Of a DNA stretch of 64,000 nucleotides, positions 33,063 through 44,153 are shown one piece after another. Source of the stretch: Pagrus major (Eukaryota > Chordata > Actinopteri > Spariformes > Sparidae). The notes beneath the pieces were generated by a model that ran no database searches, had not been told where the DNA came from, and worked only from the letters and a program-made list of their open reading frames with translations. A program made the translations under genes and the position numbers. Every line of letters starts with the position of its first letter. Position 1 is the first letter of the stretch. The stretch is taken from contig NC_133220.1 of assembly GCF_040436345.1 (NCBI RefSeq), forward strand, positions 1,881,056-1,945,055, read 5' to 3'.

Positions 33063-34451
33063 ATGGCTTCCAGATCAGAGGAGCATCTCTGCTGTCCGGT
33101 CTGTCAGGACGTCTACAGAAATCCTGTTGTTCTGTCCTGTAGCCACAGCTTCTGTAAAGACTGTCTGCAGAGCTGGTGGAGAGAGAAACAAACACAGGAG
33201 TGTGCAGTTTGTAGGACGGTATCTTCAACAAGAGAACCACCTGTTAGTCTGGTGTTAAAGAACCTGTGTGAGGCCTTCTTGTTGGAGAGAGACCAGAGAG
33301 CTTCAGAGGGTCTCTGCAGTCTGCACTCTGAGAAACTCAAGCTCTTCTGTCTGGACCATCAGCAGCCGGTGTGTCTCGTCTGCAGAGACTCAGAAAAACA
33401 TATTGACCACACACTCAGACCCATCGATAAAGCTGCACAACAACACAAGAAGAAACTTATGGAAGCTCTGCTCATCTTAAAGGAGAAGTTAAAGGTTTTT
33501 GAACAAGTTAAAGTGAAGTTCGATCAGACAGCAGAACACATGAAGGTCCAGGCCCGACACACAGAGAGGCAGATTAAGCAGCAGTTTAAGAAGCTGCACC
33601 AGTTTCTAGAAGAGGAAGAGGAGGCCAGGATGGCTGCACTGAGGGAGGAAGAGGAGCAGAAGAGTCAGATGATGAAGGAGAAGATGGAGGCTCTGAGCAG
33701 AGAGATAGCAGCTCTTTCACACACAGTCAGAGCCACAGAGGAGGAGCTGAGAGCTGAAGACGTCTCATTCCTGCACAACTACAAGGCTGCAGTGGAAAGA
33801 GTCCAGCAGCGCCCCCTGCTGGAGGATCCACAGCTGCCCTCAGGAGCTCTGATAGACCAGGCCAAACACCTGGGCAACCTGAGCTTCAACATCTGGAGCA
33901 AGATGAAGGACATGGTCTCCTACACTCCTGTGGTTCTGGACCCAAACACTGCTGGTCTAAAACTCATCCTGTCTGAAGATCTGAGCAGTGTGAGAGGAGG
34001 AGAGAAACAGCAGCTTCCTGATAATCCAGAGAGGTTTGTTAACCTCTATTCTGTCCTGGGCTCTGAGGGCTTTAACTCAGGGACTCACAGCTGGGATGTC
34101 GAGGTTGGAGACAGTACATACTGGTCACTTGGTGTGTGTGCAGAGTCTGTCCAGAGGAAGGGTTACGTATGGTCTGGATTCTGGTATATTGAGTTATACA
34201 ACAGTAAATACACAGCACACTCACCATCAACTCCAAACACTGATGTCGTAGTGCAGAAGAAGCTCCAGAGGATCAGAGTGAATCTGGACTGGAACAGAGG
34301 AAAGCTGTCGTTCTCTGATCCTGACACTAACACACACCTACACACCTTCACACACACTTTCACTGAGAAGATGTGTCTGTGCATTCGCAGTGTAGATAAC
34401 CTGAAGATATCACCACTGAAGGTGTGTGTGACAGTGGAACAGAGCAGGTAG
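33063..34451 (+). CDS. TRIM gene 6: the only intact type b TRIM35-like gene
   Basis: 462 aa. Starts [20 protein letters not shown]; the RING reads [15 protein letters not shown] where type a has [10 protein letters not shown]. Three extra residues (LLE) precede RDQRA between RING and B-box. B-box ligands are present with HIDHTL in place of HTNHxF. The region after the B-box ([15 protein letters not shown]) is its own, while the rest of the coiled coil matches type a genes, again suggesting conversion. SPRY variable parts: [33 protein letters not shown]. The 3' flank is type B. It uses a different candidate first exon from type a, so it may be regulated differently. Confidence 0.92.
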   Translation: MASRSEEHLCCPVCQDVYRNPVVLSCSHSFCKDCLQSWWREKQTQECAVCRTVSSTREPPVSLVLKNLCEAFLLERDQRASEGLCSLHSEKLKLFCLDHQQPVCLVCRDSEKHIDHTLRPIDKAAQQHKKKLMEALLILKEKLKVFEQVKVKFDQTAEHMKVQARHTERQIKQQFKKLHQFLEEEEEARMAALREEEEQKSQMMKEKMEALSREIAALSHTVRATEEELRAEDVSFLHNYKAAVERVQQRPLLEDPQLPSGALIDQAKHLGNLSFNIWSKMKDMVSYTPVVLDPNTAGLKLILSEDLSSVRGGEKQQLPDNPERFVNLYSVLGSEGFNSGTHSWDVEVGDSTYWSLGVCAESVQRKGYVWSGFWYIELYNSKYTAHSPSTPNTDVVVQKKLQRIRVNLDWNRGKLSFSDPDTNTHLHTFTHTFTEKMCLCIRSVDNLKISPLKVCVTVEQSR

Positions 34452-35054
34452 ATAAAGTTGACTTTTGTGTTCACTGATTTTGACCTGTCAGGTTGCACAT
34501 GCTCCTCTTGCTGTCATTTTTCTAAAAACATCTTTATTTTAGTTTCAGATATTATTTCATTATTTGGTTTGATTTTATTTTTTGTTTCTTGATTTCAAAT
34601 ATGACCAAACATCAAAATGTAAATCTCTGATGGATCTGTGATTTTATCTCATTAACACAACCAGGACATTGGAATTAAACATGCAACAATTATACACAAA
34701 GGCCTCAATCATTATAAAACCATCATCTTTTCAACAGATAAAAATGCTTAAAGTGCAGATTTAGCAGTGGGGGGGTCGGGGTGGGGGTGGAGAGACATGA
34801 CCTCAGTATGTCCTGAATCCTGGCTACGGCCCTGCCACAGTGGATCACAGCGGCTCTGCACAGCTCTGACACACTTACACACCGATGTCTGGAGCGTCTG
34901 TGGCCTTTTGGCTGATCGAGCATGTTGGATCACACGCCCACTTGTACACAACGCTACGGTGGCTGAGGAGGACAAAAGACCGCAGCAGTGTCCAGCAATA
35001 AATCTGTACTTTGGACTGAAACACGTCCCTGTGTTACCTGTGAAGCTACAACAT
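34452..35054. other. gene 6 3' flank (type B) joined to type a upstream block, gene 7
   Basis: Type B flank to 'cttttcaacagat' (34738), ATTAAA variant hexamer near 34675, then the type a block with the G-rich run at 34769-34790. No gene. Confidence 0.65.
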
Positions 35055-35058
35055 TTAA

Positions 35059-35283
35059 AGGAGCAGTCTGTAGTTTAAGGGAAGAAATGTTAATCAAAAG
35101 ACAAAGATCTTCATTGAATAAACCAACTGACCTTAAAGGACAAACACAGTTTCATACTGTTTTACTTTGTTTATATGTGGCGGACCCTGCCACCTTTCTA
35201 GCTTCAAACAGTGTTCTGGGACCTCATTGTTACCTCATTAATATTGTAAATATAAAAATCCTCCAAAACTGTGCAGAGCTCCT
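35059..35283 (+). mobile_element. TTAA MITE upstream of TRIM gene 7
   Basis: 225 bp, flanked by TTAA at 35055-35058 and 35284-35287. Confidence 0.88.
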
Positions 35284-35287
35284 TTAA

Positions 35288-35639
35288 GAGAAGCCGTCTG
35301 ACAGAGCTCCACCCCTCAACACACTCACCTGTGAAAAAACCAGGAAACAGTTTGTTGTTCTTCCTCATTGAAGAGAGACACACGGACAGAGACGATCAAA
35401 TTGTCCCTCAGACCAAAGTCAAACAGAAACAGCGTCTTCTGAGTGAGTTCAGCTGTAAGAGAGAGAAACTACACTCAACAGCACTGCTTCAACCTGCAGA
35501 CTCACACACTGAAGGTGAGTTTGGCTGAAACACAACTCAAAGTGAAAGTAAATGTCAGTGCTGTTAGTGGAGGAGTGAGCAGAGCCGTGACTGACTGTAC
35601 TTTCTGTCTGCTGCGTTTTCAGCTTCACTCACAGACAAA
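35288..35639 (+). other. TRIM gene 7 noncoding exon 1 and 5' UTR intron
   Basis: Exon 1 ends at 35514; intron 35515-35622; leader 35623-35639. Confidence 0.7.
35539..35552 (+). promoter_or_regulatory. IRF/ISRE-like motif, gene 7
   Basis: AAAGTGAAAGTAAA at the same intron offset. Confidence 0.45.
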
Positions 35640-37028
35640 ATGGCTTCCAGGTCAGAGGAGGATCTCTGCTGTCCGGTCTGTCACGACGTCTTCAGAGATC
35701 CTGTTGTTCTGTCCTGTAGCCACAGCTTCTGTAAAGACTGTCTGCAGAGCTGGTGGAGACAGAAACAAGCACAGGAGTGTCCAGTTTGTAAGAGAAGATC
35801 TTCAATGGATAATCCACCTTTAAACCTGGTGTTAAAGAACCTGTGTGAGGCCTTCAGAGACCAGAGAGCTTCAGAGGATCTCTGCAGTCTGCACTCTGAG
35901 AAACTCAAGCTCTTCTGTCTGGACCATCAGCAGCCGGTGTGTCTCGTCTGCAGAGACTCAGAAAAACACACCAACCACACATTCAGACCCATCGATGAAG
36001 CTGCACGACAACACAAGAAGAAACTTGAAGAAACTCTGGAGCCTTTAAAGGAGAAGTTAAAGGTTTTTGAAGAAGTTAAAGTGAAGTTTGATCAGACAGC
36101 AGAACACATGAAGGTCCAGGCCCGACACACAGAGAGGCAGATCAAGCAGCAGTTTAAGAAGCTGCACCAGTTTCTAGCAGAGGAAGAGGAGGCCAGGATG
36201 GCTGCACTGAGGGAGGAAGAGGAGCAGAAGAGTCAGATGATGAAGGAGAAGATGGAGGCTCTGAGCAGAGAGATCGCAGCTCTTTCACACACAGTCAGAG
36301 CCACAGAGGAGGAGCTGAGAGCTGAAGACGTCTCATTCCTGCACAACTACAAGGCTGCAGTGGAAAGAGTCCAGCAGCGCCCCCTGCTGGAGGATCCACA
36401 GCTGCCCTCAGGAGCTCTGATAGACCAGGCCAAACACCTGGGCAACCTGAGCTTCAACATCTGGAGCAAGATGAAGGACATGGTCTCCTACACTCCTGTG
36501 GTTCTGGACCCAAACACTGCTGGTCTAAAACTCATCCTGTCTGAAGATCTGAGCAGTGTGAGAGGAGGAGAGAGACAGCAGCTTCCTGATAATCCAGAGA
36601 GGTTTGATCTTCACTGGTCTGTCCTGGGCTCTGAGGGCTTCAACTCAGGGACTCACAGCTGGGATGTCGAGGTTGGAGACAGTACATACTGGGCACTTGG
36701 TGTGTGTGCAGAGTCTGTCCAGAGGAAGGGTTACATGTTGTCTAGATTCTGGTATATTCAGTTATACAACAGTAAATACTCAGCATACTCAGCATACTCA
36801 CCATCAATTCCACCCACTGGTCTCGTAGTGCAGAAGAAGCCCCAGAGGATCAGAGTGAATCTGGACTGGAACAGAGGAAAGCTGTCGTTCTCTGATCCTG
36901 ACACTAACACACACCTACACACCTTCACACACACTTTCACTGAGAAGATGTTTCCACGCATTCACAGTGTCTGTAACCTGAAGATATCACCACTGAAGGT
37001 GTGTGTGACAGTGGAACAGAGCAGGTAG
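35640..37028 (+). CDS. TRIM gene 7: TRIM35-like E3 ligase with SPRY loop duplication
   Basis: 462 aa, complete RING, B-box 2, coiled coil and PRY-SPRY. A 9-base direct duplication ('cagcatact' repeated near 36780) adds three residues in a SPRY variable loop: [15 protein letters not shown] against [12 protein letters not shown]. Other variable parts: [32 protein letters not shown] reads NTAGLKL and the connector FNIWSKMKD, both shared with gene 6 just upstream, so a conversion tract between 6 and 7 is likely. One acidic coiled-coil residue is changed ([10 protein letters not shown]). Type A 3' UTR. Confidence 0.92.
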   Translation: MASRSEEDLCCPVCHDVFRDPVVLSCSHSFCKDCLQSWWRQKQAQECPVCKRRSSMDNPPLNLVLKNLCEAFRDQRASEDLCSLHSEKLKLFCLDHQQPVCLVCRDSEKHTNHTFRPIDEAARQHKKKLEETLEPLKEKLKVFEEVKVKFDQTAEHMKVQARHTERQIKQQFKKLHQFLAEEEEARMAALREEEEQKSQMMKEKMEALSREIAALSHTVRATEEELRAEDVSFLHNYKAAVERVQQRPLLEDPQLPSGALIDQAKHLGNLSFNIWSKMKDMVSYTPVVLDPNTAGLKLILSEDLSSVRGGERQQLPDNPERFDLHWSVLGSEGFNSGTHSWDVEVGDSTYWALGVCAESVQRKGYMLSRFWYIQLYNSKYSAYSAYSPSIPPTGLVVQKKPQRIRVNLDWNRGKLSFSDPDTNTHLHTFTHTFTEKMFPRIHSVCNLKISPLKVCVTVEQSR

Positions 37029-37365
37029 AGATAAAGATGATGGTTATATTCATGCTGATCTCTTAAAGTGAAGTCACTGAATCGGACCTGTTCAGCTTCA
37101 CCTGCTCCTCCTGCTGCTTCATCGCTCCAAACATCTGTTCCTGTTGTTTCTTTGCTTCTCATTTAGCTCCACACACAGTTTTCTGTTTGCATTGTCGACC
37201 TTTTTAGACGTTGAGTTATTTCACCTGTTATTTCATTTTTCAATATATCAGTTTAATCAGTTTATCTCATCAGTAACGTGTCATTTAAACAGTGTTTGTA
37301 TTGTTTGACTCATGTGAGCGTTGCCATGATTGCAGACAATCACTTTGTGGAAGCTGATGGATCCA

Positions 37366-37371
37366 AATAAA
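37366..37371 (+). terminator. poly(A) signal of TRIM gene 7
   Basis: AATAAA in the conserved context. Confidence 0.75.
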
Positions 37372-37955
37372 GAAAAAAGAGTCACTTTTACATTTAAGCT
37401 TCCAGGTTTTTCTTCAGTGCAGTCTGATGCAGTTTATTTCACACTTACACATTTTCTGGGTTTGTTTCTCAGTGTTTTTAACTTTCAGTCGTCGCTCTGC
37501 ATTTGTTTTATTATTATTTGTGTGGTGGCAGAAAACAGTTCAGAGTTTTTCCTTTAACCCTTTATGTCCTGATGCAGTGTCGGACTCGCAGTTTGTGTCC
37601 AAGAACATCAGTCATGTCAGTGCACATCTTTAGTAGCTGTGGAGATATTTCAGTCTGGACCAAAGCGCTGGACCGACCCACAGAAATTGGCATCGATACA
37701 GCCACACTGCTGAATATCAAACGTACGTCCACTGAAAACAGTATAAAACCTTTAACAGAAGAAAAACACGGGTGCTGTCAACACTTTCTATACTCACTGT
37801 ATGTGAAGGCGCTTCCTGTTTCCTGTCCAGTGGTTATGTTAAGGACACTGACATATAAACAGACATATGCACTCCTACACTGGACACACACACACACACA
37901 CACACTATGGACTGGCCCGTTTCAACATGTTCAGCTCAGCAGATTGTGAGTCCAG
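37372..37955. other. long spacer after gene 7
   Basis: Copy of the long spacer, with CA run at about 37886-37906. No gene. Confidence 0.6.
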
Positions 37956-38008
37956 ACCTGAAGATATCACCACTGAAGGTGTGTGTGACAGTGGAACAGA
38001 GCAGGTAG
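37956..38008 (+). pseudogene. SPRY-tail fragment 6
   Basis: 53 bases, same cut point and type B flank. Confidence 0.9.
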
Positions 38009-38611
38009 ATAAAGATGACGTTTGCGTTCACTGATTTTGACCTGTCAGGTTGCACATGCTCCTCTTGCTGTCATTTTTCTAAAAACATCTTTATTTTACT
38101 TTCAGATATTATTTCATTATTTGGTTTGATTTTATTTTTTGTTTCTTGATTTCAAATATGACCAAACATCAAAATGTAAATCTCTGATGGATCTGTGATT
38201 TTATCTCATTAACACAACCAGGACCTTGGAATTAAACATGCAACAATTATACACAAAGTCCTCAATCATTATAAAACCATCATCTTTTCAACAGATAAAA
38301 ATGCTTAAAGTGCAGATTTAGCAGTGGGGGGGTCGGGGTGGGGGTGGAGAGACATGACCTCAGTATGTCCTGAATCCTGGCTACGGCCCTGCCACAGTGG
38401 ATCACAGCGGCTCTGCACAGCTCTGACACACTTACACACCGATGTCTGGAGCGTCTGTGGCCTTTTGGCTGATCGAGCATGTTGCATCACACGCCCACTT
38501 GTACACAACGCTACGGTGGCTGAGGAGGACAAAAGACCGCAGCAGTGTCCAGCAATAAATCTGTACTTTGGACTGAAACACGTCCCTGTGTCACCTGTGA
38601 AGCTGCAACAT
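38009..38611. other. type B flank joined to type a upstream block, gene 8
   Basis: Same joint as for genes 5 and 7; G-rich run at 38326-38347. No gene. Confidence 0.65.
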
Positions 38612-38615
38612 TTAA

Positions 38616-38840
38616 AGGAGCAGTCTGTAGTTTAAGGGAAGAAATGTTAATCAGAAGACAAAGATCTTCATTGAATAAACCAACTGACCTTAAAGGACAA
38701 ACACAGTTTCATACTGTTTTACTTTGTTTATATGTGGCGGACCCTGCCACCTTTCTAGCTTCAAACAGTGTTCTGGGACCTCATTGTTACCTCATTAATA
38801 TTGTAAATATAAAAATCCTCCAAAACTGTGCAGAGCTCCT
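38616..38840 (+). mobile_element. TTAA MITE upstream of TRIM gene 8
   Basis: 225 bp, flanked by TTAA at 38612-38615 and 38841-38844. Confidence 0.88.
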
Positions 38841-38844
38841 TTAA

Positions 38845-39196
38845 GAGAAGCCGTCTGACAGAGCTCCACCCCTCAACACACTCACCCGTGAAAAATCCAG
38901 GAAACAGTTTGTTGTTCTTCCTCATTGAAGAGAGACACACGGACGGAGACGATCAAATTGTCCCTCAGACCAAAGTCAAACAGAAACAACGTCTTCTGAG
39001 TGAGTTCAGCTATAAGAGAGAGAAACTACACTCAACAGCACTGCTTCAACCTGCAGACTCACACACTGAAGGTGAGTTTGACTGAAACACAACTCAAAGT
39101 GAAAGTAAATGTCAGTGCTGTTAGTGGAGGAGTGAGCAGAGCCGTGACTGACTGTACTTTCTGTCTGCTGCGTTTTCAGCTTCACTCACAGACAAA
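38845..39196 (+). other. TRIM gene 8 noncoding exon 1 and 5' UTR intron
   Basis: Exon 1 ends at 39071; intron 39072-39179; leader 39180-39196. Confidence 0.7.
39096..39109 (+). promoter_or_regulatory. IRF/ISRE-like motif, gene 8
   Basis: AAAGTGAAAGTAAA at the same intron offset. Confidence 0.45.
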
Positions 39197-40576
39197 ATGG
39201 CTTCCAGGTCAGAGGAGGATCTCTGCTGTCCGGTCTGTCACGACGTCTTCAGAGATCCTGTTGTTCTGTCCTGTAGCCACAGCTTCTGTAAAGACTGTCT
39301 GCAGAGCTGGTGGAGACAGAAACAAGCACAGGAGTGTCCAGTTTGTAAGAGAAGATCTTCAAAGGATCGTCCACCTTTAAACCTGGCGTTAAAGAACCTG
39401 TGTGAGGCCCTCAGAGACCAGAGAGCTTCAGAGGATCTCTGCAGTCTGCACTCTGAGAAACTCAAGCTCTTCTGTCTGGACCATCAGCAGCCGGTGTGTC
39501 TCGTCTGCAGAGACTCAGAAAAACACACCAACCACACATTCAGACCCATCGATGAAGCTGCACGACAACACAAGAAGAAACTTCAGGAAACTCTGGAGCC
39601 TTTAAAGGAGAAGTTAAAGGTTTTTGAAGAAGTTAAAGTGAAGTTTGATCAGACAGCAGAACACATGAAGGTCCAGGCCCGACACACAGAGAGGCAGATT
39701 AAGCAGCAGTTTAAGAAGCTTCACCAGTTTCTAGAAGAGGAAGAGGAGGCCAGGATGGCTGCACTGAGGGAGGAAGAGGAGCAGAAGAGTCAGATGATGA
39801 AGGAGAAGATGGAGGCTCTGAGCAGAGAGATAGCAGCTCTTTCACACACAGTCAGAGCCACAGAGGAGGAGCTGAGAGCTGAAGACGTCTCATTCCTGCA
39901 CAACTACAAGGCTGCAGTGGAAAGAGTCCAGCAGCGCCCCCTGCTGGAGGATCCACAGCTGCCCTCAGGAGCTCTGATAGACCAGGCCAAACACCTGGGC
40001 AACCTGAGCTTCAACATCTGGAACAAGATGAAGGACATGGTCTCCTACACTCCTGTGGTTCTGGACCCAAACACTGCTCATCCAAACCTGATCCTGTCTG
40101 AAGATCTGAGCAGTGTGAGAGAAGGAGAGACACAGCAGCTTCCTGATAATCCAGAGAGGTTTGATAACTTCTGTTCTGTCCTGGGCTCTGAGGGCTTCAA
40201 CTCAGGGACTCACAGCTGGGATGTCGAAGTTGGAGACGGTACACACTGGTTACTTGGTGTGTGTGCAGAGTCTGTCCAGAGGAAGCTTAGCATATTGTCT
40301 GGATTCTGGTATATTCAGTTTTACAACAGTAAATACTCAGCACACTCACCATCAACTCCAGCCACTGTTCTCGTAGTGCAGAAGAAGCTCCAGAGGATCA
40401 GAGTGAATCTGGACTGGAACAGAGGAAAGCTGTTGTTCTCTGATCCTGACACTAACACACACCTACACACCTTCACACACACTTTCACTGAGAAGATGTT
40501 TCCATGCATTCACAGTTTGGATAACCTGAAGATATCACCACTGAAGGTGTGTGTGACAGTGGAACAGAGCAGGTAG
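39197..40576 (+). CDS. TRIM gene 8: TRIM35-like E3 ligase, last of the array
   Basis: 459 aa with intact RING and B-box. SPRY loops are the most distinct of the type a genes: [55 protein letters not shown]. One core residue differs as well ([10 protein letters not shown] for [10 protein letters not shown]). RING/B-box linker [18 protein letters not shown]. Type A 3' UTR, then the long spacer, after which array homology ends at 41505 with no SPRY-tail fragment. It may therefore keep the ancestral right border of the locus. Confidence 0.92.
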   Translation: MASRSEEDLCCPVCHDVFRDPVVLSCSHSFCKDCLQSWWRQKQAQECPVCKRRSSKDRPPLNLALKNLCEALRDQRASEDLCSLHSEKLKLFCLDHQQPVCLVCRDSEKHTNHTFRPIDEAARQHKKKLQETLEPLKEKLKVFEEVKVKFDQTAEHMKVQARHTERQIKQQFKKLHQFLEEEEEARMAALREEEEQKSQMMKEKMEALSREIAALSHTVRATEEELRAEDVSFLHNYKAAVERVQQRPLLEDPQLPSGALIDQAKHLGNLSFNIWNKMKDMVSYTPVVLDPNTAHPNLILSEDLSSVREGETQQLPDNPERFDNFCSVLGSEGFNSGTHSWDVEVGDGTHWLLGVCAESVQRKLSILSGFWYIQFYNSKYSAHSPSTPATVLVVQKKLQRIRVNLDWNRGKLLFSDPDTNTHLHTFTHTFTEKMFPCIHSLDNLKISPLKVCVTVEQSR

Positions 40577-40913
40577 AGATAAAGATGATGGTTATATTCA
40601 TGCTGATCTCTTAAAGTGAAGTCACTGAATCGGACCTGTTCAGCTTCACCTGCTCCTCCTGCTGCTTCATCGCTCCAAACATCTGTTCCTGTTGTTTCTT
40701 TGCTTCTCATTTAGCTCCACACACAGTTTTCTGTTTGCATTGTTGACCTTTTTAGACGTTGAGTTATTTCACCTGTTATTTCATTTTTCAATACATCAGT
40801 TTAATCAGTTTATCTCATCAGTAACGTGTCATTTAAACAGTGTTTGTATTGTTTGACTCATGTGAGCGTTGCCATGATTGCAGACAATCACTTTGTGGAA
40901 GCTGATGGATCCA

Positions 40914-40919
40914 AATAAA
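40914..40919 (+). terminator. poly(A) signal of TRIM gene 8
   Basis: AATAAA in the conserved context. Confidence 0.75.
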
Positions 40920-41505
40920 GAAAAAAGAGTCACTTTTACATTTAAGCTTCCAGGTTTTTCTTCAGTGCAGTCTGATGCAATTTATTTCACACTTACACAT
41001 TTTCTGGGTTTGTTTCTCAGTGTTTTTAACTTTCAGCCGTCGCTCTGCATTTGTTTTATTATTATTTGTGTAGTGGCAGAAAACAGTTCAGAGTTTTTCC
41101 TTTAACCCTTTATGTCCTGATGCAGTGTCGGACTCGCAGTTTGTGTCCAAGAACATCAGTCATGTCAGTGCACATCTTTAGTAGCTGTGGAGATATTTCA
41201 GTCTGGACCAAAGCGCTGGACCGACCCACAGGAATTGGCATCGATACAGCCACACTGCTGAATATCAAACGTACGTCCACTGAAAACAGTATAAAACCTT
41301 TAACAGAAGAAAAACACGGGTGCTGTCAACACTTTCTATACTCACTGTGTGTGAAGGCGCTTCCTGTTTCCTGTCCAGTGGTTATGTTAAGGACACTGAC
41401 ATATAAACAGACACATGCACTCCTACACTGGACACACACACACACACACACACACTATGGACTGGCCCGTTTCAACATGTTCAGCTCAGCAGATTGTGAG
41501 TCCAG
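40920..41505. other. long spacer after gene 8, right border of the array
   Basis: Copy of the long spacer with CA run (about 41432-41455). Ends at 'gtgagtccag', the base where SPRY-tail fragments begin in other units; unique sequence follows. Confidence 0.75.
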
Positions 41506-44105
41506 CTGTCTGTGAACATAAAGGACAAAAAAAGAAAAAGAGAAACCGTTTGGAGGAAATGTGGTTTTCTTCATGCAGCCCCGCTTCACGTGGCCTTCAT
41601 TGTATCTGCGCAGACACATGGCTTCAGGATTATTTCCTTTAAAAAAAAAAAAGGTAACTTGTTGACAGATTTGAGTTGGAGGCATTCAGCAAACATCCAG
41701 GACCAGAGTCGACCCGAGGACAAGTTCTGCTGGTGTCTGTTTCAGCCAACGGACAAACGAGCCTCTCTAACAAATGGAGCGGTTCTGGAGGCAAAGACGG
41801 TTTTCACATGTAAACGTTTCAACGAAAGGCCTTTAGGACTCTAATGTACGTTATATATACATTTATAACACCGAGCCGCAGACCGACACAGTGTGAGACT
41901 GCAGTTTGACAGTATCGGTCAGTCAGTCCTCATCTTCTCAGTCCAGAGGTCGATGATAAAGCAGCCGAAGCTGTTTGCAAACTGCAAAACACACCAGAAG
42001 AAGAAGAACTTCAGCGCCTGAGAAGTTTAGTTACAACAAAAACCACCCAAAAGCTCACAGAGACACATCAATAAATCATATTTATGAGCTTTGAGTGAGA
42101 TAAAGGTTTTAACGGCTTCATACTCTCGGAGCCGCGGACACAAATCAGATTACAGGTCAGACAGCAGCTCACCTGTAGTGACGGACAAACACGAGCTGAA
42201 AGGTCTGAGGTCATGTGACCTGATTGATTATTGCCAATTATGTGCGTTGTCTTGTGATTACAGTAGCATTGAGTTGTTCATCTTCATTATCATCATCACC
42301 TTAGATTTGCTCTGGTGAGTTTACAGGATAGAAAACAGATTTAAACTCTTCTTCATCACAGACATGTTTCTTTTCTCAACGATGTCGTTTATTAATGTAT
42401 CACAGCAGGTCCCTTGTGGGGGACATCGGGTCGTCAGTTTCCAGAAAAAGTTCATTACAAGGCGTCAGTTTTAATTTGTTCTGCACTTCAACAAACAATT
42501 ATAACAGAAACAAATATGAAAAACACATTTTAAAGCAGATGTTATAATTTAAAACGGCTCTTGTGTTGACTGTGATTTCCAGGTCTCAGGAAGGACATGA
42601 GGCTTTTGTTCAGTTTTTAATTGTTGATTGGTGGATTGATTTTTCTGTAATACATTATGTTTTATTACTCACATTATTGTAGCTTTATAACACCGAGTGT
42701 TGAAAACAAAGATTTTCACCGTGTTTGTCTTTTGTGAAACATTTGTGCAGCTCAAACTTCAGACTGTAAATATCAGTGTTCACTGTCTGTGATCAGATTC
42801 TTCCAGCTCAGTCACTTCTGTGCACTGAATGGTTGGAGACACGTTCTCTGCAGCTTTGGTTTGAACGGGCCTCGCTGCTCAGCTGTCCGCCCCCGGGCTC
42901 TGCCATGTGACGGCAGTCGTACCTCAGCGAGGCCGCGGAGGCTCATATTTAGACAGACGGGGCTGAGTGACACTGCTAAAAACCGCAGGGCGAGACAGCG
43001 TCTGCCTCGAGGTTAGACCAATAAAATAAAGAGTCAATTTGTTACCCGTCACCCTCCTTCCATAACTGCGAGCCGGTGCTTGGAGACGCGTCCTGTTGCC
43101 GCTGTGTTTATAACACATCACGCCAGCGGGAACAGAAAGAGCGTTTGTTTAGACGGCAGGAAATATATAGAATATTCCTGGTTCGGCTGCACAGATGTGT
43201 CAGTGGGCAGATATTAGTCTTTTATTAAATGATTGGAAATATTAGTCACATAGTCCACGATAACGTGACGGTTCCACTATAATTAAAGTTACAAAAATAT
43301 CTGCGTTGAACGGGTGTGAAGATGTCGGCTTTCATGTGCGTCACAGATGTTTCTGGTGTTTGCTAATGTACAGAAATGTTCTGCTGGCGGTTCGTCCGCC
43401 TCGTTGAGTTTCAACAGGACGAGGAGAGGTGGACTCGTGTTTACGTCATTGATGCTCGGTGCTCAAACGCAGTCAGAGCTGCTGGACAGTTAAAAAAAAA
43501 CGCTGCACAGAATTATTTCCTGTATGTTGATGCACGAGTCATGAGGGCGACTTCCCATGATAACAGGACGCTAATCATGTTCTGCGTTGTTTTTATTAAC
43601 ACTGTTATTTTATCTTGGCCCACTCAGCCGACTGACTTTAATGAGCCTCTCACTTTTGTGCTAACGCACCACGAGGTTCACGTTTCTGTGAAATAACTCA
43701 ACAAATATTAAATGTATGTATGTGTAGTATTTCTACAGAATTTGGTCCAGATGTTCATGCTCCTCACTGGATGAGTTGTAATCACATTTTTAATTTGTCT
43801 AGTATTTTTTTGTACGACCAAATGGCTGCAACACGGCCGACATCCTCGTCAGCCTCAGCTGTACTTTGCGTTTAGAGCTAATGCTCTGAATGCTTTATGA
43901 AATAGATGGCGTGTCACATTAAGCTTTCACGTGTTTCCAGTTTCCAGCAGCTGACAGAAGAAAACCTCCGACAGATTTCTTTGTTTACATCTCATTTACA
44001 GCTTGTTTTGGTGAATTGTCCCTTTAGGACGTGAACTGGACGTCCCTGGTTGCTTCTCGTCGTTTTCCCCTGACTTCAGCCCCACGACAGCTGCTCTGAG
44101 TTAGG

Positions 44106-44106
<1 letters not shown>

Positions 44107-44150
<44 letters not shown>
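44107..44150. repeat. (GT)n microsatellite
   Basis: GT run of about 22 units. Confidence 0.95.

Positions 44151-44153
<3 letters not shown>

Larger units (their letters stand above)
5092..41505 (+). repeat. tandem TRIM gene array (8 intact, 2 truncated genes)
   Basis: Homology among units begins at about 5092 ('cgtccagaaataaatctg') and stops sharply at 41505 ('gtgagtccag'). Units consist of a type a 5' block, an intact gene with a type A 3' UTR, a short or long spacer, a SPRY-tail fragment and a type B 3' flank. After genes 1, 4 and 5 there follows a block of about 3.5 kb carrying a fold-back element, a candidate first exon and a type b gene or stub. All genes point the same way. Copies are near identical by eye even outside the coding parts, so the array is young or homogenised by gene conversion. 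Confidence 0.9.
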
